A program made the translations under genes and the position numbers. Of a stretch of 64,000 nt of DNA, positions 34,525 to 43,322 are shown in pieces. Positions within the stretch are counted from its first letter, which is position 1, and each line of letters opens with the position of its first letter. This DNA comes from Streptomyces griseus (GTDB lineage Bacteria; Actinomycetota; Actinomycetes; Streptomycetales; Streptomycetaceae), in NCBI RefSeq assembly GCF_001715295.1, contig NZ_MDKB01000005.1, positions 249,645-313,644 of the forward strand, written 5' to 3'. The notes below the pieces were generated by a model. That model searched no databases. It had not been told where the DNA came from and worked only from the letters and a program-made list of their open reading frames with translations.

Positions 34525-35055
34525 ATGCGCAGCGCCACCACCGGGATCCGCCTGATCGAGCCCACCGACGCCGCGACGATCGCCGCGCACAGGGTGCGGG
34601 ACTTCGAGGCCTTCCGACGGTGGGAACCGGCGCAGCCTGCCGAGTTCTTCACCCCCGAGGGCCAGGCGAAGCGGATCGACGGCCTGCTGGCCGGACACCG
34701 CGCCGGTACGGCCTGGCCGGGCGTGGTGCTCGCCGACGACCAGGTGGTCGGGCAGGTCACCGTCGGAGGCATACTGCCCCAGCCGCACCTGCGCCGCGCC
34801 TCCGTCGGGTACTGGATCACGGGCCTCGCCCAGAACCAGGGGCACGCCGGGCGCGCCGTCGCTCTGGCCCTGCGGGTGATGGAGGAGGACCTCGGGCTGC
34901 ACCGTGTCGAAGCCTCCACCGGCCCGGAGAACCTGCCGTCGCAGCGGGTCCTGCGCCGTAACGGGTTCAGCCCGTACGGCGTCGCTCACTCCTCGATCCT
35001 TCTCGACGGGAGCTGGCGCGACGGCCTGCTGTGGGAGCGGCTCCTCGGCGACTGA
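34525..35055 (+). CDS. GNAT N-acetyltransferase (RimJ/RimL type)
   Basis: This 176-residue acetyltransferase of the RimJ/RimL group begins with GIRLIEPTDAATI. It has the VGYWITGLAQNQGHAGRAVAL acetyl-CoA block (about residues 95-115) and the FSPYGVAHSSILLDGSW ending typical of ribosomal-protein or antibiotic acetyltransferases. The Gln/Arg-x-x-Gly-x-Ala loop reads NQGHAGRA, slightly divergent but plausible. The ATG at 34525 follows GAGGA. It is separated from capA by 97 bp, and its target is unknown. Confidence 0.9.
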   Translation: MRSATTGIRLIEPTDAATIAAHRVRDFEAFRRWEPAQPAEFFTPEGQAKRIDGLLAGHRAGTAWPGVVLADDQVVGQVTVGGILPQPHLRRASVGYWITGLAQNQGHAGRAVALALRVMEEDLGLHRVEASTGPENLPSQRVLRRNGFSPYGVAHSSILLDGSWRDGLLWERLLGD

Positions 35056-35118
35056 CGGGGGCTCGGCCGTGCGGGCCGGTGCCCGCGCCCCCGCCGTCCG
35101 GAACGTCGGGGCCGTGCC

Positions 35119-37416
35119 TCACGGAGCGAGCGAGAAGTAGTTCTCCTCCTCCTGGATGAAGTGCAGCCGCAGGACGCTGTGCAGACCGTAGAGGCAGGCG
35201 CGCAGGTCGTCGATCTGTTCCGGGCGGAGGCGCCCCTCGCTGTCGACGAGTTCGAGATGGGTGCTGATGCGGCGGGCGAGGCGGTGGATCTCGGTGTGCG
35301 CGCGGCTCATGGTGGCGGTGGCTTCGGGGCCGCCGAGCGCGTGGGCCAAGGCGGGGTAGAGCTGCTCCTCCTCGGCGCGTTCGTGCGGCAGCAGGCGTTC
35401 GGTGAGGAGCCGGTCGACGTGTCGCACCGTTTCCAGAGCCGCCGGGTCGGTGGTGCTGGTGAGCCGGTCGGCGGCTTCGTGGATGGCTTCGAGGACCTCC
35501 CGCAGGTCGGTGTGCTCCGCGGCGAAGCGCTGGATCATCTGTTCGGTGGCCGACCCGACGGCGACCTGAGCAGTGCGGCCGAGCCGGAGAGCGCGCAGTG
35601 CGTTGAGGATGACGGCGACGTCGATGGCTTCCTGGAGCAGGGCGCCCGCGGCCGGAGGCAACAGGCCGAACGCCGCGACGCCCATCGCCGCCAGGGACAT
35701 CGCCATGCCGCTCAGCGCGCTCTGGACGGCGATGGCACGCGCGCGGACGGCTATGGCGGCCGCGTCGGCAAGCCGGTCGACACGGTCGGTGGTGAGAACG
35801 ATGTCCGCGGCCTCGGAGGAGGCGCTGGAGCCGTGCGCCCCCATGGCGACGCCGACATCGGCGGCGGCGAGGGCGGGGGCGTCGTTGACACCGTCGCCGA
35901 CCATGACGGTGACCGCCTTCTCGCCCTCGCCGCGGACGGCGGCGACCTTGTCGGCCGGACTCTGGCGGGAGAACACGTCGTCCAGGCCGAGGACGGCCGC
36001 GACCTCACGGGCGGGCTCGGGCCGGTCCCCGGTGAGCATGAGCAGACGCCGGAAACCCACCCCGCGCAGGCGTCGCAGGGCGCGCGGGGCGTCGGTGCGC
36101 AACGGGTCGCGCAGCAGGACCGCCCCGACGAGCGCGCCGTCCACGGTGATCCAGGCCACGGCGGCGCCGTCCAGGGTGGCCCGGTTGTCGGCTGCGCTCG
36201 CCCAGTCCGGCAGAGCCGTGTCCTCGTGCTTGCCGACGCCGACCACGCGGGTGCCGATCCGTCCGGTCGCCCCCCGCCCCGGCTCCTCGGCCACGTCGTG
36301 CACCGCGTGGAGGGTCAGGTGGCGCGCGTGTGCCTCGTCGGTGATGGCACGCGCGAGGACGTGCGGGGAGTACTGGTCGACGGAGGCGGCCAGGGCCAGC
36401 ATCTCGTCGGGGGTGTGGCCGGGCGCGGTGGCGATGTCGATGACGCGGGGGCGGCCGGTCGTCAGGGTGCCGGTCTTGTCGAGCACCAGGGTGCGGGCGC
36501 GTCCGAGGGTCTCCAGCGCGGCACCGTCGCGGATCACCACGCCCTGGCGGGCGGCACGCGAAAGGCCGGAGACGATCGCCACCGGTGCCGCGAGCAGGAG
36601 GGGGCAGGGGGTGGCCACCACCAGGACGGCCACCGCCCGCACGGCCGACCCGCTGGCCAGCCAGGCGAGACCCGCCACGGCCAGCGACAGGGGCAGGAAC
36701 CAGGCGGCATAGCGGTCGGCCAGGCGGATCACCGGGGCGCTCTCCGCACCGGCCTGGCGCGCCAGGCGGACGATCTCCGCGTACGTGCTGTCCTGCTCGG
36801 TCGCACCGGCCCGCAGTTCGAAGGCGGTGCCGGCGTTGACACCACCGCTGCGGACCGTCCGACCCGCAGTGCGTTCGACCTGCTGGGACTCGCCGGTCAG
36901 TACGGACTCGTCGAGAACGGCCGTGCCGCCTTCGACGCGCCCGTCGACCGGTACGACCTCGCCGGGGCCGACGATCAGCAGGTCGCCCACCCGGACCTCG
37001 GAGAGCGGCACGAGGCGGACCTCGCCCGCGGCGCGGCGGCGGGCGGTTCGCGGGGCGTGTTCCAGGAGGTGACTCAGGTCGTGCGAGGCACGCCGTTCGG
37101 CTGTGGCGTCCAGCCAGCGGCCGGTGGCGAGCATCAGGCCGATCAACGCCCCGGCCAGGTATTCGCCGGTGGCCAGGGTGCCGGCCAGCGCGAGTACGGC
37201 GATCAGGTCCACCCCGGCCCGCCCACGGCGCAGCGCACCGATCATCCAGACCACGGACGGCACGATCGCCACGCCGGTGCCCACCGCCCAGAACACGTCG
37301 GCGAGCGTCTGTGCACCGGCCAGCCAGGACGCGCCGCCCGCTGTGAGGGCCGCGGCGGTCACCGCGAGCAGTACCGGCTCCGGTGACCACCGGCCGGTGG
37401 TCGCTGGCGTCCTCAC
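35119..37416 (-). CDS. P1B-type metal ATPase with C-terminal hemerythrin domain
   Basis: This metal-transporting P-type ATPase is about 765 residues long. It has TGES (actuator loop), ATPCPLLLA in the transmembrane metal site (TPC variant), DKTGTLT with the phosphorylated Asp, TGDRPEPAR, and GDGVNDAPAL. After the last membrane helices a hemerythrin-like module (about residues 605-765) provides candidate iron ligands: AAEHTDLREVLEAIHE, LLPHERAEEEQLYP, HTEIHRLA and LHFIQEEENYF. This combination is known for P1B-5 ATPases such as the one described from Acidothermus. It probably exports Ni, Fe or Co, with an O2- or Fe-sensing tail. The GTG at 37416 is my choice; an ATG at 37461 is possible. Confidence 0.9.
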   Translation of the reverse strand: MRTPATTGRWSPEPVLLAVTAAALTAGGASWLAGAQTLADVFWAVGTGVAIVPSVVWMIGALRRGRAGVDLIAVLALAGTLATGEYLAGALIGLMLATGRWLDATAERRASHDLSHLLEHAPRTARRRAAGEVRLVPLSEVRVGDLLIVGPGEVVPVDGRVEGGTAVLDESVLTGESQQVERTAGRTVRSGGVNAGTAFELRAGATEQDSTYAEIVRLARQAGAESAPVIRLADRYAAWFLPLSLAVAGLAWLASGSAVRAVAVLVVATPCPLLLAAPVAIVSGLSRAARQGVVIRDGAALETLGRARTLVLDKTGTLTTGRPRVIDIATAPGHTPDEMLALAASVDQYSPHVLARAITDEAHARHLTLHAVHDVAEEPGRGATGRIGTRVVGVGKHEDTALPDWASAADNRATLDGAAVAWITVDGALVGAVLLRDPLRTDAPRALRRLRGVGFRRLLMLTGDRPEPAREVAAVLGLDDVFSRQSPADKVAAVRGEGEKAVTVMVGDGVNDAPALAAADVGVAMGAHGSSASSEAADIVLTTDRVDRLADAAAIAVRARAIAVQSALSGMAMSLAAMGVAAFGLLPPAAGALLQEAIDVAVILNALRALRLGRTAQVAVGSATEQMIQRFAAEHTDLREVLEAIHEAADRLTSTTDPAALETVRHVDRLLTERLLPHERAEEEQLYPALAHALGGPEATATMSRAHTEIHRLARRISTHLELVDSEGRLRPEQIDDLRACLYGLHSVLRLHFIQEEENYFSLAP

Positions 37417-37645
37417 TCGCTCACCGCCCGTCCCTCGACCCGCACCGCCCCTTTCCACCATCGGCCGTCCGGCGCGCCTGGGCCAGTCGGCCCCCGGTGC
37501 CCGGCGGGCCCGCGAGGACCGGCAGCGGATGTCCTCGCACGCACCGGCGCGGTCGCCCGCCTCCGAGTCGGCGGAAGCCACTGCGGACGTGCCTCCACCC
37601 GCTCGCGGGGCGGCGAGGCGTGATCACTTCTCCGCAGCCGTGTCC

Positions 37646-37673
37646 TCCCCCGTCCCCCGTCCCCCGTCCCCCG
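37646..37673. repeat. Tandem 7-bp repeat, four copies
   Basis: TCCCCCG is repeated four times without change (37646-37673). It lies in the 285-bp gap between the P1B ATPase and the alcohol dehydrogenase, about 230 bp upstream of the ATPase start. Such C-tracts can change by slippage; no role is evident. Confidence 0.8.
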
Positions 37674-37701
37674 TTCGCCGGGCGGTTGTCTCGGCACCCG
37701 T

Positions 37702-38733
37702 CTACGCGGGCTGCAGAAGAGTCTTCAGCGCTCCGTCGTCCACGGCGGTGGAGAGAAGCTCGTAGGCCCGGCCGGTTTCGGCGAGATCGAGTTTCCGGGT
37801 GACGATCCGCGACAGGCGCTCCAGCTGGCCGGGGGCCAGGGACTCCAGGAGCCAGTGCGTGGAGGACGTGTCGACCTGGCCGATACTGATCGTGACGTTC
37901 TTGTGCCACAGCTCTTCCAGATGCAGGGTGACCGACGTGCCGTGCATACCGATGTTCGCGATGTGCCCACCCGAACGCACGGCCCGCGTGCACAGGGTGA
38001 AGCTGTCGGGAGTCCCCGCCGCCTCGATGACCACATCGGCTCCGGGCCCGTCCGAGAGGTCCGCGATCAGCTGGCCGGGGAGTTCCGCGGCGTCGGCGCC
38101 GAGGCCGGCGGCGATCTCCAGCCGGCGGGGCGACAGGTCGACCGCTATGACCCTGGCCGGGGTGTAGAGCCCCGCGATGATCAGAGCGGCCACACCGACG
38201 GGCCCGGCCCCGACCACGGCGACCGTGGTTCCGGGCCCGACCTTCCCGTTGCGCACCCCGAGCTCGAAGGCGGCGGGAAGGACTTCGGAGAACAGGACCG
38301 CGGTGCTCTCCGCCATGGCGTAGGGCAGTTTGTGCGTCGAGTGGTCGGCGAAGGGGATCCGGGCGAACTCCGCCTGGGTGCCGTTCACTTCGTGTCCGAG
38401 GAGCCACCCTCCTCCGTGTGCGCACCGGCCGTACGTCCCTTCCTTGCACGGTACGCAGTGACCGCAGGCGGAAATGGACGACACGATCACCTCGTCCCCC
38501 GGGGCCACGGCATGCACTTCCGGTCCGACCTCGACGATCTCGCCGACGGCTTCGTGCCCCAGGACCGTGCCGGGCTTCACGTCTGCGGTGTCTCCACGCA
38601 ACGTGTGGAGATCACCCGTGCACACGGAGGTCGCCGTCACCCGCACGAGTGCGTCGGTCGGCTGCTCGATGACCGGATCGCCGATGGACTCCCAGCGGCC
38701 TCGGCCAGGACCGTGGTAAACGAATGCGTGCAC
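37702..38733 (-). CDS. Zinc-dependent alcohol dehydrogenase 1
   Basis: This medium-chain dehydrogenase has 343 residues. It shows catalytic zinc ligands in CTGDLHTLRG and VLGHEAVGE, the structural four-Cys site CGHCVPCKEGTYGRC, and the Rossmann loop VAVVGAGPVGVAAL. The NAD-binding Asp follows in VIAVDLSPRR. It oxidises or reduces an alcohol or aldehyde; the substrate is unknown. The start is the GTG at 38733 following GAGGTGAG, five bases after the P2 ATPase stop. The gene is therefore the second of an operon transcribed from the 41.6-kb regulatory region. It has a close paralogue at 57818-58888. Confidence 0.9.
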   Translation of the reverse strand: MHAFVYHGPGRGRWESIGDPVIEQPTDALVRVTATSVCTGDLHTLRGDTADVKPGTVLGHEAVGEIVEVGPEVHAVAPGDEVIVSSISACGHCVPCKEGTYGRCAHGGGWLLGHEVNGTQAEFARIPFADHSTHKLPYAMAESTAVLFSEVLPAAFELGVRNGKVGPGTTVAVVGAGPVGVAALIIAGLYTPARVIAVDLSPRRLEIAAGLGADAAELPGQLIADLSDGPGADVVIEAAGTPDSFTLCTRAVRSGGHIANIGMHGTSVTLHLEELWHKNVTISIGQVDTSSTHWLLESLAPGQLERLSRIVTRKLDLAETGRAYELLSTAVDDGALKTLLQPA

Positions 38734-38738
38734 CGTAC

Positions 38739-41444
38739 TCACCTCTCTGAAGCCTGTTGACCGCGGACCCTCCGTCGCCGCGCGCGGCGCAGTTCGTCGG
38801 TCCCCCACACCACGAAGGGGAAGAACACGATGATCAGAAGCACGTCGGGGGACAGCGCGGCGGTACCGAACAGGCCCTGCAGCGGCGTCAGGTAGATCAG
38901 GGCGCCGGTGAAGGCGAGCTCGAAGGCGATGCCCCACAGCAGGAGCGGGTTGGTCCACAGGCCGATGGCCCGCAGGGACGCATGGTCCGTCCGGGCGGCG
39001 AAAGCCGTGCCCACCTGGCACATCACGATGCCCGCGAAGGTCGCGGTGGTGGCCGTCACGTACGCTCCGTGCAGTTCGCTTCCCGAGGCTGTGGGACTGC
39101 CGGGATGCCAGCCGGCGCGCCACAGGACGTAGAAGAAGGCCCCCGTGGAGAGGGCTGCGGAGACCACGCCCAGGTAACCCCAGCTGCGGATCAGCATGTC
39201 CCGGGAGATGACGCTCTGCGTGCTCTCCCGCGGCGGTCTGCTCATGACTCCGGGCTCGGCCTTCTCCCGTCCCAGCGCCAGGGCGGGCAACGTCTCGGTC
39301 CCCAGGTCCACGGCGAGGATCTGGAGCACGGTCAGGGGCAGCGGAACGGCCCCGCCGGACAGAGCGAAGACGGCGAAGGGCACGACCTCGGGCACCAGGT
39401 GGGCGAAGATGTAGACGATGAACTTGCGGACGTTGTCGTACACGCGCCGGCCCGACTCGATCGCCGTGACGATGGTGGCGAAGTTGTCGTCCGTGAGCAC
39501 CATGGTGGCGGCCTCACGGGCCACGTCGGTTCCTGAGAGCCCCATGGCGACGCCGATGTGGGCGCGGTGGAGTGCGGGAGCGTCGTTGACACCGTCGCCT
39601 GTCATCGCGACGATCCGGCCGTGATGACGGAGGGTGTCCGCGATCCTCAGCTTGGTCTCGGGCGACGAGCGGGCGAAGACCGTCTCCGCGCTGCTCTCCG
39701 GTCCCAGCAGTTCGTCGAGTTGCTGCTCGGTGAGTCCTTCCGCCGCCGCCACCACCCGTAGTTCCGGCCGGCCGATGCCTACCTGCCGGGCCACCGCTGC
39801 CGCGGTCGAGCCGTTGTCCCCCGTCACGATGTGGACCCGGAGTCCGGCGTCGTGGCACCGGCCCACCGCCGCGGCCACCTCCGGGCGGGGAGGGTCGTAC
39901 AGTCCGACCAGCCCCAGGATCTCCAGATCGGATTCCGCCTCCTCCCGGCCGAGCGGCAAGGAGCCGGACGGGAACGCGCGGGTGGCGACCGCCAGGACGC
40001 GCATGCCCTCGCGCGCCATGTCCTCCGCCGCGCGTGTGGTGCGGACGACCTCTTCGGAACGTGCACCCCCGCTGCCGGCGACTCGCGCCAGCACGGCTTC
40101 GGGCGCGCCCTTGGTGATGAGGAGGGATCGGTCACCCGGACCGGGCGGCGAGGTGAGGACGCTCATCAGCCGGATCCGTGGATCGAACCGGTACAACGCC
40201 CGCCTGCGCTCGTCCCGCTCGCCGAGGTCGGGGCCGACCCCCAGGGCCGTGGCTCCGTCGACCAGCGCGGTTTCCGTACCGTCGCCGTGCAGGACGCCTT
40301 CGGCGTCCCGGCTGACCGTCGTGCAGTCCGCCGTCAGGCGCATCAGGTTCCGCGCCTCCGCTCCCGTCCCCGTCCCGGCCTGCGGGGTCCACAGGCGCTG
40401 CATCCGCATTCTGTTCCGGGTCAGGGTGCCCGTCTTGTCCGTGCAGATGACGTTGGTGGACCCCAGGGTCTCCACCGCGCTGAGCCGTTTGACGACGGCG
40501 CCCTGCCGGGCCAGTGCGCGTACACCCACCGCCAGAGCCAGGGTGATGATGGGCAGGAGCCCCTCGGGTACGTTCGCCACGAGCAGTCCGATGGCGAACG
40601 TGAGCGCGTCGGAGAGGGGCAGCCCCACCGCGACGCCGACGACGAGGAAGACCGCGCCCATCACGACGGCCGCCGCGGCGATGAACCAGGCCACCCTCTT
40701 GACCTGGCGCTCCAGCGGGCTCTGCTCCCGGCGCGTGCGCTGGCTGAGCGCTGCGATACGGCCCAGTTCGGTACGGCTTCCGGTGGCGTAGACGATGCCC
40801 CGGGCCCGGCCACCGGTGCAGGTCGTACCGCTGAACACCAGATCCGGCTCCTGCAGCAGCGGCACGTCCTGGACCGCGGGGCCCGCCACCCTTTCGGCGG
40901 GGGCCGACTCCCCCGTGAGCATCGACAGATCGGCTTGTATGCCGCCCTCGGTCAACCGGGCGTCGGCGGGGACCTTGTTCCCCTCGTCGAGGATGACGAG
41001 GTCTCCCGGTACGAGGGTGCGCGCCTCGACGCTCTGCTCCTGGCCGTCCCGGACCACCTCGGCGCGGTCGGGCAGGTAGCGGGCGAGCGTCTCCACCGCC
41101 CGTTCGGCCTGCCGCTCCTGCATCAGGGCGAAGCCCGCGTTCACCATGATCACGGCGATGATGGCCCAGCCCAGGACCGCGATCCCGGCCAGGAAGGCCA
41201 GGAGGGCGGCCGCCCAGAGCAACAGGGCGAGCGGATGGGCAAGCTGCCGGACGAGCTCCCGACCGATGGACGACTCCGCCTTGACCGGGACCTCGTTGGC
41301 TCCGTACACGGCCAGCCGCCGAGCCGCCTCCCTGCCGGACAGCCCCCGGTCACCGGTGCCCAGCTCCTCGCGGAGCCTGGGCAGGGACTCGCGGGGGTCA
41401 GGCTCCTTCTCCGCGATAGGGCTCGGCTCCCTGCCGTGCGCCAT
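38739..41444 (-). CDS. P2-type cation-transporting ATPase (CtpF-like)
   Basis: This 901-residue P2-type ATPase has an N-terminal cation-ATPase domain (LREELGTGDRGLSGREA), the TGES actuator motif, the transmembrane VPEGLLP, and DKTGTLTRNR with the phosphorylated Asp. ITKGAPE, TGDNGSTA, GDGVNDAPALHRA and at least eight membrane helices follow. The PEGL motif places it with Ca2+/Na+/K+-type pumps rather than metal P1B ATPases. Mycobacterial CtpF is a DosR-regulon member of this class. I chose the ATG at 41444 because GGAGG precedes it by six bases. Two candidate OsdR boxes lie 180-245 bp upstream. Confidence 0.93.
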   Translation of the reverse strand: MAHGREPSPIAEKEPDPRESLPRLREELGTGDRGLSGREAARRLAVYGANEVPVKAESSIGRELVRQLAHPLALLLWAAALLAFLAGIAVLGWAIIAVIMVNAGFALMQERQAERAVETLARYLPDRAEVVRDGQEQSVEARTLVPGDLVILDEGNKVPADARLTEGGIQADLSMLTGESAPAERVAGPAVQDVPLLQEPDLVFSGTTCTGGRARGIVYATGSRTELGRIAALSQRTRREQSPLERQVKRVAWFIAAAAVVMGAVFLVVGVAVGLPLSDALTFAIGLLVANVPEGLLPIITLALAVGVRALARQGAVVKRLSAVETLGSTNVICTDKTGTLTRNRMRMQRLWTPQAGTGTGAEARNLMRLTADCTTVSRDAEGVLHGDGTETALVDGATALGVGPDLGERDERRRALYRFDPRIRLMSVLTSPPGPGDRSLLITKGAPEAVLARVAGSGGARSEEVVRTTRAAEDMAREGMRVLAVATRAFPSGSLPLGREEAESDLEILGLVGLYDPPRPEVAAAVGRCHDAGLRVHIVTGDNGSTAAAVARQVGIGRPELRVVAAAEGLTEQQLDELLGPESSAETVFARSSPETKLRIADTLRHHGRIVAMTGDGVNDAPALHRAHIGVAMGLSGTDVAREAATMVLTDDNFATIVTAIESGRRVYDNVRKFIVYIFAHLVPEVVPFAVFALSGGAVPLPLTVLQILAVDLGTETLPALALGREKAEPGVMSRPPRESTQSVISRDMLIRSWGYLGVVSAALSTGAFFYVLWRAGWHPGSPTASGSELHGAYVTATTATFAGIVMCQVGTAFAARTDHASLRAIGLWTNPLLLWGIAFELAFTGALIYLTPLQGLFGTAALSPDVLLIIVFFPFVVWGTDELRRARRRRVRGQQASER

Positions 41445-41621
41445 GCGCCACCTCCGGACTTCCGTCGTCAGGCCCGCACCGGCCCCGAGCTGCCGTCGCC
41501 GTAGGACCGGCTGCCTCGGGCCCGGCCGTGGGGACTCACCGCCGCACCGCCGTCGTCGGCCCCGGACATCCAGTCTTGGGACGCGTCCTGTCCCGTGCGA
41601 GAGACATACGGGGTAACCGGC

Positions 41622-41638
41622 GGGGACGTTCGGTCCCC
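41622..41638. promoter_or_regulatory. Candidate OsdR/DevR-type box
   Basis: GGGGACGTTCGGTCCCC is a perfect GGGGAC-N5-GTCCCC dyad, similar to the DosR/DevR box (TTSGGGACTNWAGTCCCSAA). It lies between the divergent ATPase (41444) and membrane-protein (41882) genes, 50 bp from a second such site. The 437-bp gap holds no gene. Confidence 0.75.
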
Positions 41639-41656
41639 ACCCGGACGACGACCCGG

Positions 41657-41706
41657 CCGTCCGATGCGTCCGGGGACCGTTCGGCCCCCTCGGATGCATC
41701 GGACGG
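41657..41706. promoter_or_regulatory. OsdR-type box inside an 11-bp inverted repeat
   Basis: CCGTCCGATGC (41657-41667) and GCATCGGACGG (41696-41706) are exact inverted repeats. They enclose GGGGACCGTTCGGCCCC (41672-41688), a second box of the GGGGAC-N5-GNCCCC form. The concentric dyad suggests a regulator plus another protein or dimer contacts. Confidence 0.7.
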
Positions 41707-41881
41707 CCCTTCGTCGTCTCCCGGTGGACGCCCACACTGGACAGCGGAGCCCGGCACCCCCGCGGAGAACGGACGGAAGACGCGGTCCCCGGAGAGGACG
41801 GGTCCGACGGACGCCACCGGCACCGTCGGGTTCCAGGCGTCAGTTCAGCGATCACAGCGCGGCCAGAAGGACTGTGAGCCC

Positions 41882-42466
41882 ATGCGCGGAACGATGTGGC
41901 ACTGCGGACGGAACACCCACCCCTTGCGCCGGCGCGTCGACGTCCTCGAGGCACGGCTGCTGCTCGTCCTGTGTCTCCTGGTGATCGGATGTGCCTCGGT
42001 GTTCGGCGTGACGAAGGGCTGGGCGGCCTACGACCACGAACGGTCGGTGGCCGCGGAACAGCGCGCCGCGCGGCATCCCGTCCGCGCCCTGGTCCTGCGG
42101 GACGCCCCGGGGTCCAAGCCGTGGGCGGACGAGTCGGGCCGCACGGAGAAGGTGGTGGTACCGGTCCGCTGGACCGGCCCGTCCGGTGCCCATGTCACGG
42201 GAAAGGCCCTGGTGGCCCCGGGCACCGAACGGGGGGAGCACACGACTCTCTGGGTGGACCGGCGAGGAGACACCACCTCCGCCCCGCCGGGGAGCCGGGA
42301 CGTGTGGTCCGGCGCGCTGACGGAGGGGCTGAGCGGCGTCGCCGTCGTGGCGGGCGCCGGAGCCGTGGCCGGTATCGGTCTGCGCAAGGTGTGCAACCGG
42401 TTCCGTGCGGTCCACTGGGAGACCGAGTGGAGCAGAGTGGAGCCCGAGTGGAGCCGCCGTGTCTGA
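41882..42466 (+). CDS. Rv1733c-like two-helix membrane protein
   Basis: This 194-residue protein has a short basic N-terminus and a first membrane helix (about 22-45, LLLVLCLLVIGCASVFGV). A roughly 95-residue extracytoplasmic loop follows with KVVVPVRWTGPSG and TTLWVDRRGD. A second helix (about 143-165, LSGVAVVAGAGAVAGIG) and a charged tail complete it. This topology and the RWTGPSG/WVDRRGD elements match the Rv1733c family, whose M. tuberculosis member is DosR-induced. Function is unknown. The ATG at 41882 follows AAGGA. It probably forms an operon with the CBS-BON gene 63 bp downstream. Confidence 0.8.
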   Translation: MRGTMWHCGRNTHPLRRRVDVLEARLLLVLCLLVIGCASVFGVTKGWAAYDHERSVAAEQRAARHPVRALVLRDAPGSKPWADESGRTEKVVVPVRWTGPSGAHVTGKALVAPGTERGEHTTLWVDRRGDTTSAPPGSRDVWSGALTEGLSGVAVVAGAGAVAGIGLRKVCNRFRAVHWETEWSRVEPEWSRRV

Positions 42467-42529
42467 AGCGCCTCCCGCGGCCCGGACGACGCGGGAACCA
42501 GCCCATGTGCTCTACAGGAGGATCCCAAG

Positions 42530-43183
42530 ATGACGACCTCGCCCCACACCGTGAGCGACCTCATGACGCATACCGCCGTTGCCGTGGGCAGCCGGGCCTC
42601 GTACAAGGACATCGTCAGGCTTCTGGACGAGTGGAAGGTGAGCGCCCTGCCGGTGCTCGCCGGCGAAGGGCGCGTCATAGGGGTGGTGTCGGAGGCGGAT
42701 CTCCTGCCCAAGGAGGAGAACCGCCCCGACGAGACCTCCGCACCCGGCGACCGCCCGTTCGCGGACGCCTCCAAGGCCGAGGCCCTCTACGCGGAACAGC
42801 TCATGTCCAGCCCTGCCGTCACGGTCCACGCGGACGCGACCGTGGCCGAGGCGGCCCGGATCATGGCACGACGGCAGGTGAAGCGCCTGCCGGTGGTCGA
42901 CAGCGGCGGACTGCTGCAGGGGATCATCAGCAGAGCTGACCTCCTCAAGGTCTTCCTGCGGTCGGACGAGGACATCGCCGACGAGACACTCGCCGTTCTG
43001 GGCGGACTCCCGGCGGCCGCCGACATGGCCGTCCACGTCGACGACGGGGTGGTCACCCTGGGCGGGAGTCTGTCCGACCGGGCCCTGGTCCCGCTGATCG
43101 CCCGCGCCGTGCGGGCGGTGGAAGGCGTCGTGGACATACGCCTCGACCTTCTCGGCCACCGTGAGGATCCGCCGGCGGGGTGA
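42530..43183 (+). CDS. CBS-pair and BON-domain protein 1 (Hrp1-like)
   Basis: This 217-residue protein has a CBS-domain pair (about residues 5-140: VSDLMTHTAVAVG, ALPVLAGEGRVIGVVSEADLL, RLPVVDSGGLLQGIISRADLL) and a C-terminal BON domain (about 155-210, VDDGVVTLGGSL and AVEGVVDIRLD). CBS pairs bind adenosine nucleotides and sense energy state. BON domains usually bind membranes or phospholipid. The mycobacterial counterpart Hrp1 is a DosR-regulated CBS protein. It has a close paralogue at 53301-53972. Confidence 0.9.
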   Translation: MTTSPHTVSDLMTHTAVAVGSRASYKDIVRLLDEWKVSALPVLAGEGRVIGVVSEADLLPKEENRPDETSAPGDRPFADASKAEALYAEQLMSSPAVTVHADATVAEAARIMARRQVKRLPVVDSGGLLQGIISRADLLKVFLRSDEDIADETLAVLGGLPAAADMAVHVDDGVVTLGGSLSDRALVPLIARAVRAVEGVVDIRLDLLGHREDPPAG

Positions 43184-43322
43184 GCGGGGCGGGCGAGCCG
43201 AAGCGTGAGGGCGCAGGGCGGAAGCCGGCGCCTCGGGCCTGCCTCGGGACGGCGCGGCCGCCGTCCCCTCCGCCGTCCCCGGCTCGGGCGCTGCCCCCGG
43301 CCCTTCCCGTAACCCGTTCCGC

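Noticed and set aside
41528..41881. N-terminal extension of the Rv1733c-like protein across the OsdR boxes
   Set aside because: The added residues are low-complexity, and the region contains operator dyads. The ATG at 41882 precedes the first real hydrophobic helix.
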